A stretch of 64,000 nucleotides of DNA from contig RPFO01000027.1 in assembly GCA_009746045.1 (NCBI GenBank), forward strand, positions 3,597,609-3,661,608, read 5' to 3'. Below the pieces are notes generated by a model. The model did not search any database and was not told where the DNA came from. It was given only the letters and a program-made list of their open reading frames with translations. Every line of letters starts with the position of its first letter. Positions within the stretch are counted from its first letter, which is position 1. The position numbers and the translations under genes were made by a program. Shown here piece by piece: positions 1-9,417 of the stretch. The DNA is from Mesostigma viride. Its lineage: Eukaryota > Streptophyta > Mesostigmatophyceae > Mesostigmatales > Mesostigmataceae.

Positions 1-482
1 AGGTGGCTGATTGCACATGGCCTTGCCGGAACTCCCATGGACGACCAGAGATGGGTGGGCCATTTTCAAACTGACCAATTGGGTCAGGCCAGGGTGGCCA
101 GGGACCGCTGACCATGCGGCCCCAACCCTTGGCACCGGACACATTGTATTGGTGCTTGTATTAGTGAGACAACCATCGTATCATTATAAGACAACCAGCA
201 TTAAAGTCAATGAGACGACCACCTTTTAAGTCCACTTGGGGCTCTGCAGACACAGGGTACCATGGCACTGAATTACATGGTACTAGTGAGACACACAACA
301 TGTATCATTATGAGACACGCAAGTACTCACTTATATACTTTATCATTATGAGACAACCAGCATTTTATGTCCACATGCCGGGTGCCTCTGCCCCTCGCTG
401 CTCTGGGAAATAAGTGAGCGCGTGAACGCGCTCTGAGCCAACCTCATCAAGGCATGCCTGATATGGGCCATCCTCGGGTGGC
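1..482. other. No gene seen; short dispersed direct repeats
   Basis: No supported coding region. A short motif containing TATCATTAT(A/G)AGACAACCAG occurs near 179-203 and 341-365, with a diverged copy near 303-316. It could be the edge of an old repeat; no family is recognised. Confidence 0.4.
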
Positions 483-2142
483 ATTAATTAATTAATTAAT
501 TAATAGACACGTGACTGCGTCACGTGAGCATAAGTCCTCAGTGGGAGGGGAACATGGGATGGAATGAATGGTATAAGCTATCTAGGTCCTAGTTACAGGG
601 TCGTGGGCCCCGCGGCCCGAATCGCTATGAATGCCATACGCGTTCACTCGCGGAGCCCCCACCGACTTGGGGGTGGTCTCCTTCATCACTACTTGCCATC
701 TATCCTTGCGCACCATCTGCCTCCATATTACAGACAAACCAGGAGGCTGCCCGGGGGTGAGCCCGTCACGTCTAGTGTAGCACATGTCCATGCCGAGTCT
801 ATCACGAAAAGTCCACGGGTGGCGGCCCTGCCGCGCGCGGCCGGGGGCACGCCAGGTGAGGACATATCGCCCAGGCTGGGCGGGCTTGGTGCCAGCTAGT
901 CTATCTGATGTATCTACCTGATCTGTGCGGGCCAGGTGCCCGGCTAGGCCCAGGCGCCTGTGCCTAAGAATGTGGGAAACATAGGGCAAATCAGCGTACA
1001 AATCCTCATTACTAACGTGCACTGAACCAAAGGGGATGTTAAGGGCCTTGCGCAGCATCTTGGTGACGGCGCCGTCGAGTCGTTGCTCCAGCTCCTGCAT
1101 CAGTGTCCAGGTCTCGGCGCCGTAGGTCAGGATCGTCAGCATGACGACCTTGAAGAGGTCACGCTTGACGATCCAGGGTAGGGCGGGGTTGCTCCACCAG
1201 CGGCAGTGGTCATGGAGGTGTGCCCACGCCATGCCGATCCGTGTCGTCATGTCGTCCTCGCAGTCGGGAAGCCAACTGCCGAGCAGCTTGAAGCGGCCTG
1301 AAGGAGGGTAGTTGACCTCGGCATCGTCTTAGAGGCGGGGACGGGGGCGGGGAGAGTGTGGGTGGGGGCCCTGCCATGCCGAGGGCCAGGGCCTCCGTTT
1401 TGGGGCTGATTTCTAGACCAACCGCCCGAGCCTCGAGCGCCAGGCAGTCCAGCAAAGTTGGGCAGACTCCGGCTTCTCGATGAGCTTGATGTCGTTGGCA
1501 TAAATGAGGTCAGCTAGTAATTTCTGCTTGTTAGTCGGCCCCCCTTCTCCAAGCTCGTTTGTGATCGCTAGGCCAGGGGCACGGCCTGCAATGCTAGCAA
1601 ATTGAGCACGTGCTTGGCGCATAACATAATCCACTGCAATAATAAACAGGCACACAATAATAAACATGTACGGCGACAGGACGCAACCCTGCCAGACGCC
1701 GGTCTGCAGTGGGCATGGCGGGGTAAAGCCGTGTTGAGTGCGCACCGAAGTGGTCGACCCCTCACACAGCCGGCGTGCGGATGACGGTAATCAGGGGAGT
1801 GGGGACGCAAACGCGAGCAAGTATAGCCCATAGAGCGTCCCAGAGGACAGAATCAAAAGCCTTGATGAAGTCGACGAAGATCAGGATGGCGGGAAACTCA
1901 CCAGGTTGCAGGAGAGCGATTTCCTCGAAGAGGCGACGCGCGACGAAGATGGCCATGACGGTGCTGCGCCCAGGACGAAAGCCCATTTGACTTTCCCCTA
2001 GGTGACGGTCGAGAGCAGAACGAAGGCGGTTGAGGATCATGCGCATGAACAACTTGAGTGCGGCGCTCTGGATGCAGACTCCTCGGTAGTTGGCGTGGTC
2101 GTCAGGGGAACCTTTGTTTTTGTACAGCATAATACGGTTACT
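483..2142 (-). mobile_element. LINE copy A, 3' portion with TTAA tail
   Basis: Minus-strand non-LTR retrotransposon. Its 3' end is a TTAA-repeat tail (483-504) next to the 19-nt quasi-palindrome CACGTGACTGCGTCACGTG (508-526). The body matches copies B and C through the 3' UTR and the reverse-transcriptase (RT) C-terminal part up to 2142. There the sequence stops and resumes at 4290, so the copy is interrupted by the ORF1-only insertion at 2143-4289. The repeated bases ACGGTTACT at 2134-2142 and 4291-4299 fit a target-site duplication. Confidence 0.85.
582..2142 (-). pseudogene. LINE ORF2 (RT and C-terminal region), broken
   Basis: Remnant of the ORF2 seen intact at 20985-24563. Recognisable in order on the minus strand are RT motifs around GFRPGRSTV and FVDFIKAFDS, the GVWQGCVLSP block, a degraded catalytic box (YANDI where copy C has YADDI), and the C-terminal YGAETWTL region. 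The frame changes several times: near 1330 in an inserted C/G-rich stretch, near 1450-1500, near 1650 where a duplicated VCLFII-like segment is inserted, and near 1765. The second catalytic position reads N in place of D, so this copy could not encode an active enzyme even if the frames were joined. Confidence 0.85.
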
Positions 2143-2758
2143 GGCCACGCAGGTCCCCGAGATCGCCGAGCGAACGGCCACCATCGCCGCCCAACCTGCT
2201 GGTAGGGCTAGCGATGACCCCTCGACTCGCGCCTCCTGGGCGGACCTGCTCAAGAGCCAGGCATCCTCTACCACGACCGCCATCACCACCAAGCTCCAGG
2301 AGCTGGAAGACACGCGCCGCGAGGCCGCTGACCGCGACCGTCGCCGCTGCCGGGTCATCCTCAGGCGCTTCGACATGCCGCCGGAGGAGAACCCAGACTC
2401 TCTTCTCGACGAGCTGAAGAAACAGCTCTTGGCGTGCATGGAACTGCCAGGTACGGCACTGCAGGGCGCCTACCGCCTGCCCCATCCACGGGCCAAGGCT
2501 GGGCCCCCTCCAGTGGTCCTCACCTTCAGCGACATCACAGCCCGAGTTCGGTTCCTCTCTCGCCGCAAGAAGCTGGTGGACACCTCCTGGTCGCTTGACG
2601 ACGACCTGACGCCAGCCCAGCAGCAGCAACGCCGCGATCAGTGGCCCGACTACATCCGCCACAAGACCAACCCCGAGAAGCCCCAAGTGTACTGGCGGGG
2701 CGGGGACCTCTATGTCAACAAGCAACTGTGGAAGCCCCCCCGGGCTTCCCCGGGATAG
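2143..2758 (+). pseudogene. LINE ORF1-like RNA-binding protein, 5'-truncated
   Basis: About 200 codons open to the stop at 2756-2758 with no start of their own. In order: a helical, coiled-coil-like stretch (heptad-like LQELEDTRREAADRDRR), an RRM-like strand (CRVILRRFDM), then a basic C-terminal part (RVRFLSRRKKLVD) and a terminal YWRGGDLYVN block. This order (coiled coil, RRM-like, C-terminal domain) is that of L1-type ORF1 proteins, which coat LINE RNA. The family call rests on layout, not on a database match. The protein differs from unit 2 by only a few substitutions. Confidence 0.6.
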
Positions 2759-3145
2759 AGCACTCCAGCTAGTTGTCTATAGATGGGGGCAATCGATGAT
2801 GGGATAGCTTAGGCATTACAGCCGACTTGAAACGATATTAGCGCACAGCGTTATAGTACCTTCAATTAGCTCTGGCACCTTGTGGTCATCAGCTTGCGCC
2901 TTAATTGGCCGACGTCTTGAGCCCACCTCACATTTGTATAGCATAAGCTATGCGTCAGCCTACCTATGGTATTGCACTGGTTAATTGTATTGCACCCACA
3001 GTGTTGCGCCCCGGCATGATGCACCATGCCGTGGAGAGAGCGCTCTGTGACCTGCCCACTTGCGGCAGTGAGAGAAGCTAGGGCGCCCTCCCTCCTTCTC
3101 GCTGTGTATATAGGGTTGAAGGTTCCTTTACTCTGTATTGGCACC

Positions 3146-3164
3146 CACGTGACGCAGTCACGTG
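3146..3164 (+). other. Terminal hairpin of ORF1-only unit 1
   Basis: CACGTGACGCAGTCACGTG can fold with CACGTGAC pairing the complementary arm. It is identical to the hairpin at the 3' end of the RT-encoding LINE copies, although the adjoining 3' UTRs are otherwise different. It probably is the feature recognised by the LINE reverse transcriptase. Confidence 0.7.
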
Positions 3165-3215
3165 ATTATTATTATTATTCTTATTATTATTATTATTATT
3201 ATTATGATATTATTG

Positions 3216-3856
3216 CAGTTGCCGCCAAGGTAGACGCCCTGGCCACGCAGGTCCCCGAGATCGCCGAGCGAACGGCCACCATCGCCGCCCAACCTGCTGG
3301 TAGGGCTAGTGATGACCCCTCGACTCGCGCCTCCTGGGCGGACCTGCTCAAGAGCCAGGCATCCTCTACCACGACCGCCATCACCACCAAGCTCCAGGAG
3401 CTGGAAGACACGCGCCGCGAGGCCGCTGACCGCGACCGTCGCCGCTGCCGGGTCATCCTCAGGCGCTTCGACATGCTGCCGGAGGAGACCCCAGACTCTC
3501 TTCTCGACGAGCTGAAGAAACAGCTCTTGGCGCGCATGCAGCTGCCAGGTGCGATACTGCAGGGCGCCTACCGCCTGCCCCATCCACGGGCCAAGGCTGG
3601 GCCCCCTCCAGTGGTCCTCACCTTCAGCGACATCACAGCCCGAGTTCGGTTCCTCTCTCGCCGCAAGAAGCTGGTGGACACCTCCTGGTCGCTTGACGAC
3701 GACCTGACGCCAGCCCAGCAGCAGCAACGCCGCGATCAGTGGCCCGACTACATCCGCCACAAGACCAACCCCGAGAAGCCCCAAGTGTACTGGCGGGGCG
3801 GGGACCTCTACGTCAACAAGAAACTGTGGAAGCCCCCCCGGGCTTCCCCGGGATAG
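3216..3856 (+). CDS. LINE ORF1-like RNA-binding protein (second unit)
   Basis: About 213 codons ending with TAG at 3854-3856, with the same coiled-coil, RRM-like and C-terminal layout as unit 1. The open frame runs upstream to 3026 through the preceding unit's 3' UTR and the TTA-repeat tail (giving a run of Y residues). That part is not element coding sequence, and no authentic start codon is visible, so this copy is also 5'-truncated. It would bind element RNA if it were expressed as part of a longer transcript. Confidence 0.55.
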
Positions 3857-4226
3857 AGCACTCCAGCTAGTTGTCTAGATGGGGGCAATCGATGATGGGA
3901 TAGCTTAGGCATTACAGCACTTGAAACGATATTAGCGCACAGCGTTATAGTACCTTCAATTAGCTCTGGCACCTTGTGGCCATCAGCTTGCGCCTTAATT
4001 AGCCGACGTCTTGAGCCCACCTCACATTTGTAGCATAAGCTATGCGTCAGCCTACCTATGGTATTGCACTGGTTGTATTGCACCCACAGTGTTGCGCCCC
4101 GGCACCATGCCGTGGAGAGAGCGCTCTGTGGCCTGCCCACCTGCGGCAGTGAGAGAAGCTAGGGCGCCCTCCCTCCTTCTCACTGTGTATATAGGGTTGA
4201 AGGTTCCTTTACTCTGTATTGGCACC

Positions 4227-4245
4227 CACGTGACGCAGTCACGTG
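4227..4245 (+). other. Terminal hairpin of ORF1-only unit 2
   Basis: Same 19-nt sequence CACGTGACGCAGTCACGTG, followed by CTTATTAATTAATT, a tail intermediate between the TTA tail of unit 1 and the TTAA tail of the RT-encoding LINEs. Confidence 0.7.
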
Positions 4246-4289
4246 CTTATTAATTAATTAATTAATGATATTATTATTATTATTATTAT

Positions 4290-4770
4290 TACGGTTACTA
4301 GCTGTGCTGCCACTCAGGAATCGGCGGCGCGTCGGCAAGCAGGATCCGGTTGCAGACGTCAAGCAGGAACCCCGCGAGCGCCGTCACTGGGGCAGGGAGC
4401 TGGTCAGGTCCAACGGCGGCGTAGAAGCGGAGTTGCTTGGCGCGGCGGTGCTCAGCTCGAGCTCGGTGAACGGCGGTAGCTCGTTGGGGTCGGCCAGGGT
4501 TTCCGTCAGGGCTGGGTACGTGTAGTCCTGCTCAGCGGCGGGCGGCGTGGGCGGCGCAGGGACGTCCGCAGGCGCTACTGCCAGGCGCGCGGCCGCCAGA
4601 GGGCCAAGCGGCGGAGGCGGCAGGGGGGCGCCGCGCAGCCGGGACTGGGAGGAATACCACTGGTCGAGCTGCTGCTGCGGTGAGCCAGAGAGTGTCCGCG
4701 GCGCCGGCTGCGCGCCGCCAGCGGGCCGTTGGGCGTGACGCTGGCGGGTCCAGGCGTACTTGCCGTGCTG
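4290..4770 (-). mobile_element. LINE copy A, 5' portion (endonuclease-RT linker)
   Basis: Continuation of copy A beyond the nested insertion. It matches 22501-22980 of copy C with a few small deletions (around 4385 and 4440, among others). It corresponds to the start of the RT domain and the proline/alanine-rich linker between endonuclease and RT. The element is 5'-truncated at 4770 and abuts a long TTAA-repeat tract. Confidence 0.8.
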
Positions 4771-4860
4771 GTTAATTAATTAATCAATTAATTAATTAAT
4801 CAATTAATTAATTAATTAATTAATTAATTAATTAATTAATTAATTAATTGATTAATTAAG
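4771..4860. repeat. TTAA/TCAA microsatellite
   Basis: About 90 bp of TTAA repeats with interspersed TCAA and TTGA. It adjoins the truncated 5' end of LINE copy A. It may be the preferred target into which copy A inserted, or the tail of an earlier LINE. Confidence 0.85.
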
Positions 4861-5600
4861 TAAGGGGAGGGGACATGCCTACATGTCAAGTGCACTTTTC
4901 TGGAAACCACACCTATGCATGTGGTAAAAATCTGATGATGGTTGGGGACCATAAATATGATTTAGAAAAAAAAAATTCAACCAGTTTGGGGAGGTAGTAG
5001 CCCCCATTAAACACCGGTAACGCGCTAAACTGAACGGAAAAAGACGCTATTTTAGTCACATTTTCCCTAGGACAACTGGCAAACATATTGGGACCAAATC
5101 ATATATTCCCGCATAGTTTCCCCACTTTTGAGAAAGTCTGCCTAATTGGGACCAAGAAATAAGCATGGATGCACCAGTTATTAAGTAAGTACTTGCGTGT
5201 CATGCGCAAAGGCATGCCACGGAGTACTATGCTAATCTCTGACATTAGAAAAAATAAGTGCACAAAAGTTTAAACAAATATCGTCTGCATCACCAGTTGT
5301 TAGTTTTCCCGCAGAAAGGGTCCTTTTTTCACCAAAAAAAAGTAAGAAATCATAAACACTTCCAAAAATGCCATACCACATATTAACAAATACTAGAGGT
5401 GGGGGGACATGCAGCCCCAAAATTTGAGGTCAGTCTGACAACCACAGCTCAAGTTATAACATAACGATCACAGGTTGACACCAGTGACGAAGCTAAGGGA
5501 GGTTTTATTGCCAGTATTTAACCACACTAACACCCCTTTATACATCTACAAGCGTATCCCGTAGTAGGGCTCCGCCCCTATTAATTAAAAGGTCGCTTTT
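4861..5600. other. AT-rich spacer, no gene seen
   Basis: No reading frame with coding character. The stretch includes poly-A runs near 4970 and 5330 and no recognisable repeat structure. Confidence 0.5.
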
Positions 5601-5869
5601 TTGCAAGACGTGAGGAGACGTCGGTCCTATCTAAATTCGACCCCTACTGGCCTAGGCTATTCCCACCCTTTGATCTGCCATAGATTACTTCCACGCGCTA
5701 TCAAGAGGTCGCATTCCCAGTTTCCCACGTCACCGGTCTTTGGATCCAGATCCCTGTCGGACAACCGGCGCGGGAAACTCCACCAGTCAACTCAACCTAC
5801 CGGTAAACGTCGCCGGTCGCATTTCCGCCCTCTACAACCTTTCCCGTCCGTCCCCCCATGCGGATCCCG

Positions 5870-6285
5870 TCAAGTAGAATCCCGTGAAAAAGAATCCCGT
5901 GGAGTAGAAGTCCCGTCAAGTTTATCCCGTCAACAGTATTCCGTCTAGCAGTCATCAATCACTGAATCCCGTCAATCCCGTCAATCCCGTCAATCCCGTC
6001 AATGCCGTGAATCCCGTGAATCCCGTGAATCCCGTGAATCCCGTGAATCCCGTGAATCCCGTGAATCCCGTGAATCCCGTCAATCCCGTCAATCCCGTCA
6101 ATCCTGTCAATCCCGTCAATCCCGTCAATCCCGTCAATCCCGTCAATCCCGTCAATCCCGTCAATCCCGTCAATCCCGTCAATCCCGTCAATCCCGTCAA
6201 TCCCGTCAATCCCGTCCAGCTGCGGAGTTCAGTAAATCTCTGCCCACGATCCTCGTGATCATTCCAGGTAAATCCCGTCAAGTAG
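5870..6285. repeat. 9-bp minisatellite (AATCCCGTC/AATCCCGTG)
   Basis: A degenerate flank at 5870-5955 contains spaced ATCCCGTC/G words. A regular 9-bp array follows (about 5964-6213, roughly 27 units), then one isolated unit near 6270. A block of about eight consecutive units ending in GTG (about 6005-6077) lies between blocks ending in GTC. Because the unit is 9 bp, every frame stays open (NPV or TGL/TGF repeats); these frames are not genes. Confidence 0.9.
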
Positions 6286-7090
6286 CTATCGTCAAATAGG
6301 CCCAGCTGTTACTAGTTGAATCCCTTCACAATACCTTTTGCATATCCCAACTCCGAGAACTAAGTAGGGTCGAATGGCAAATTTTTCGACGCAATTTTGT
6401 ACCATGACCGTTGAGAAGCTCGGTTTATAGGGTATTAAGCCACGTGTAAACTGGCCAAACCACACACTACCAGCCTCTGCACATATGGTACCTCCTATGT
6501 TCAAGGTTTGACGACATTCTGACAAGAACTGCCCAAGTTACAACCATTCCAAGACGGCCACCCATGAAGACGCTACAAGGAAATTAGAGTAACCATTCAG
6601 CCAAAATAGCACCTCCTTCTTCATCAACGACAACTGCAAACTGACCAAAGGACTCATAATTAACTCTTGCACGCTGATGGCAACGCCGGCATGCTAATTG
6701 TCAGTGGGGGGTCATTGTGACAAGAACTACTCAAGTTGATGGGTTTCCTATATGACCACCTGACAAGGCTCTAAGGACCACTCAGTAAGCTGGTAACCCC
6801 ACAATGCCACTTCATTTGCCATCCAACATGCACCAAAACCATGCTGAATATGTTTAGAAAGTACTAAGGGGTGGCCACGCACCTCATACGTCTTCATCGT
6901 CCCCCGAGCATGGCCAGCCTTGTAAATATGTGCATAGCCTTGACGATGGTAGCCCTAACATGCCTAAGCAGCATTTCCTATGTTTCTCCCAGGTTACTGT
7001 AGTTAGAGTGTAAGGTTGATGCCTACCAAGCTAATCAACACAACAACACCTCCTAAACTGTCTTCCCCGGCATGGATGACGAACTAGGAC
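6286..7090. other. Spacer, no gene seen
   Basis: No coding region or repeat family recognised. The sequence is of mixed composition with no long open frame. Confidence 0.45.
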
Positions 7091-7094
7091 TTTG

Positions 7095-8057
7095 GCCTGG
7101 CAAGGAACCAACCTGGCAAGGAACATGGTATATATAGCTTGCACTCCCTCGGTCGCCTCCGTTCAATCTCCCGCCGCATTCCCTGCTCGCGTCATCGATA
7201 AACACCAGAAAACCTACGCGGGTATTCTGCACACGGCTGATTGGATTGCTCTTTTCGCGGACCTCAACGCCCAGGGACGTGCGTGGCTGTTCTCGCTTTC
7301 CTTGCGGAGTGTGGGCTCGGCGTACCTTCGTGCTCTTCCCATGGCCCCCCCATTCGCCTTGGCTCCCAGCCACTACTCGGTGGCGCTCCGGCACCAGCTA
7401 TTTGCCCCGCAGCCTCTTGTTCCGGCCGGGCGGCCTTGTGGTAGCTGTGGGCAGCCGCTGGATCCCACGGGGACTCACTACCTTGCCTGCATGGGGGGCC
7501 AACAGAATCAGAATTGGTATTTGTATTTGCACACTGTCCTCCTGACGGTGGTGCTCGCCATGATTCGGTCGGTTTTCCCCCACGCGAACATCCGGTCCGA
7601 GGATGCGGATGGCGCTGCCTTCTATTCCCCCAACCACCGGCCTGACATCGTGGTGCTGGACTTTGAGGGGGGTGGCCGGCATCTGCTTATTGACGTTTCG
7701 GTGGCGCGGCCCTTGGCTCTTAGCCACGTGGCTGGGGCCTCCCTCACGGCAGGTTACACGGCGGACCGGGCGGAGCGGGCCAAGCTCCTGGCCTACGGCG
7801 ACGTCGGGCACCATCGTGTGGTGCCCTTTGTCCTGGAGGAGTTTGGGGCCATGGGGCCCCTGACCTCCGCCTTCTTCAAGGAGTGTTGCCGGCTCCGGGA
7901 GGATCGGCTGGACCTGGAGGGCCAGCGGGCCCCATGGTCGGCGCGGACCTGGACGTCATATTGGCGTCAGCGCTTGTCGGTGGCGCTGACTCGGGCCATG
8001 GCTGACATCATGCTCCGCCGTACGCGGGCTGATTTTGCGGTGCAGCAGGGCTATTAG
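7095..8057 (+). pseudogene. LINE-type C-terminal region with restriction-like endonuclease features
   Basis: About 320 codons open, ending with TAG at 8055-8057. The frame starts without a convincing ATG (upstream it is open only to a TTG at 7092), so it is probably a 5'-truncated fragment. In order: a helical region with an AWLFSL...LRALPMAPPFAL motif, a CCHC cluster (CGSCGQPLDPTGTHYLAC), then HRPDIVVLDF followed about 10 residues later by LLIDVSVARP. The last two resemble the PD...D/E-x-K core of restriction-like endonucleases, and a CCHC finger precedes that core in R2-type LINEs. The C-terminus is helical. No RT is present. A TATATATA motif at 7128-7135 lies inside the frame. It could instead be a domesticated protein. 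Confidence 0.45.
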
Positions 8058-9026
8058 GTTCCTCCCGTTAGGCGTTTCCATTGGTCTTATCGTAGTATAG
8101 AGCTTTGACATGGCTCTGTATATAGGTTTATAGCTGGGCGTTTGCTTTGGTTTGAGTGATTTCACTCTGCTGTAAGTAATTATATTTTTAATATATAGCT
8201 TGCATGCAGTCATGTGTTGCACGGATGCAACATGCCATTTGTGGTAATAAATTATCCGTCCCGGTCGATCGGCGCCGACCGTAATCCGGCGCCAGTGCCG
8301 AGGCCATAGTATAGTTGGCAGCCGAGGCAATCCGTGTGGAAGTAAGTGTAGAAGTTTTGCTGACGAACTTGGCCTTTGCGCCGTAGGCAGACCTAGCGCC
8401 TGAACGGGAGTTACGGGACAGCCAAGTGGCACTGCACATGCGTTATGATGGTACCTACGGACATTTGGATATTTTCAGGAGAGGCCTCTAGCCGTACTGG
8501 TCTTTAATGTGTTCTAGACGGTTCGAGAAGCCCGTCCCCGCGGACCTCACGTCATGCCTGGTTGGCAGCGCCAGGCGCAGCCACCAACGGGGACGAAGGG
8601 ACAAAATAGGAAGGCACGAGCTATGCCAGCAATCCGGACCTTGTATCGTAATTTACCACGTTGCTCTACAGATTATTTACCATCGCTTAATCCTGGAGTG
8701 TAAATCTCCTGTGGGCTCGAGTGTGAATCCCTCGCCTACTGGGTGTAAGTCTTCCCGCATTGAGTGTTTTAATCTGTGTGGTAACATTGTAATATACGAA
8801 ACCGGTTTTCCGGGTTTGAGCTTATTCGTATTGTGTGACAAGTATTCTTAAGCCACCATCGTGCGCTGTGACGCATAGGAAGTCAAAGGCCTTTCGCATT
8901 CATTCTCAATCACTAAGGCGCTATTTTAAATAGCCATACGTGTTAAACTGGACTCGGAGGAAACTTTCCTAGTGGCCTCTATCCCGTCCCGTTTTTCTGT
9001 AATCTGATCCGGATCAGCAACGGAAT
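8058..9026. other. Spacer; may include the 5' LTR of Ty3 element #1
   Basis: No gene seen. Because the Ty3 element downstream lost its 3' end, no second LTR exists here to define the left one. The LTR start cannot be placed. Confidence 0.35.
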
Positions 9027-9033
9027 TATATAA
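9027..9033 (+). promoter_or_regulatory. TATA box, candidate LTR promoter of Ty3 element #1
   Basis: TATATAA about 390 bp upstream of the gag ATG at 9418. About 40 bp downstream comes ...GTAATTCA followed by TTGTGGGGGTCGG, which would suit an LTR end and a TGG-type primer-binding site. This is inferred from position alone. Confidence 0.35.
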
Positions 9034-9417
9034 GGGCCGGAACCCTTACTAATTCCGCTTGCAGTAATTCATTGTGGGGGTCGGATCCCCACAATCCGAA
9101 CTGTCCATACCCGTTACCCATATTGCGGTTCTTGCATGCCCCAACCTGGCCTTGTCCGGTTGACCTAAGGGATTCGTCCGGAAACGAATCTCCTTATATT
9201 GCGTGCTTTATAAGGAAACGCTTTGTGGGTTGCGATTTCACGCCTTTTTTGGCGTCTTGGCCATTGCCTCACACCCTATATCTGGGATATATACTGTCAG
9301 CTCCGGCAAGCTGCAGGAATATCTCACGTCCTTTAATTGACGTATTTTTGTGCTTAATTTGTCATCCCGCCAAGGTGACTAGAGGCACATTGTTCACACT
9401 TTACCAGCCACCACGCG

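Larger units (their letters stand above)
2143..3205 (+). mobile_element. ORF1-only LINE-derived element, unit 1
   Basis: Plus-strand unit made of an ORF1 fragment, about 390 bp of 3' UTR, the hairpin CACGTGACGCAGTCACGTG (3146-3164) and a TTA-repeat tail. It is 5'-truncated relative to unit 2 and fused directly to LINE copy A at 2142. No RT or endonuclease sequence lies between the ORF1 stop and the tail, so the unit looks non-autonomous, comparable in layout to mammalian HAL1 elements. Confidence 0.7.
3206..4289 (+). mobile_element. ORF1-only LINE-derived element, unit 2
   Basis: Second unit in head-to-tail order, very similar to unit 1 and starting about 30 bp further 5' (from about 3216). 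It ends with hairpin 4227-4245 and a tail of TTAA then TTA repeats. The tail is followed by ACGGTTACT, the same bases that precede unit 1, and LINE copy A resumes there. The 3' UTR has small deletions relative to unit 1 (for example around 3870 and 4070). Confidence 0.7.

Noticed and set aside
2138-2725. Antisense ORF of about 195 codons over the ORF1 unit, and its 3158-3784 equivalent
   Set aside because: Shadow of the GC-rich plus-strand ORF1; it has no domain logic and runs into the TTA tail.
483-4770. Head-to-head LINE/ORF1 junction at 2142 as twin-priming inversion
   Set aside because: Copy A resumes at 4290 with flanking ACGGTTACT repeats, so nested insertion explains the junction better.
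5955-6285. CRISPR-like array or repeat protein (TGL/NPV)
   Set aside because: Contiguous 9-bp units without spacers in a eukaryotic context; open in all frames.
8188-8439. Small minus-strand ORF upstream of Ty3 #1
   Set aside because: About 80 codons with no motif, start context or partner exon.
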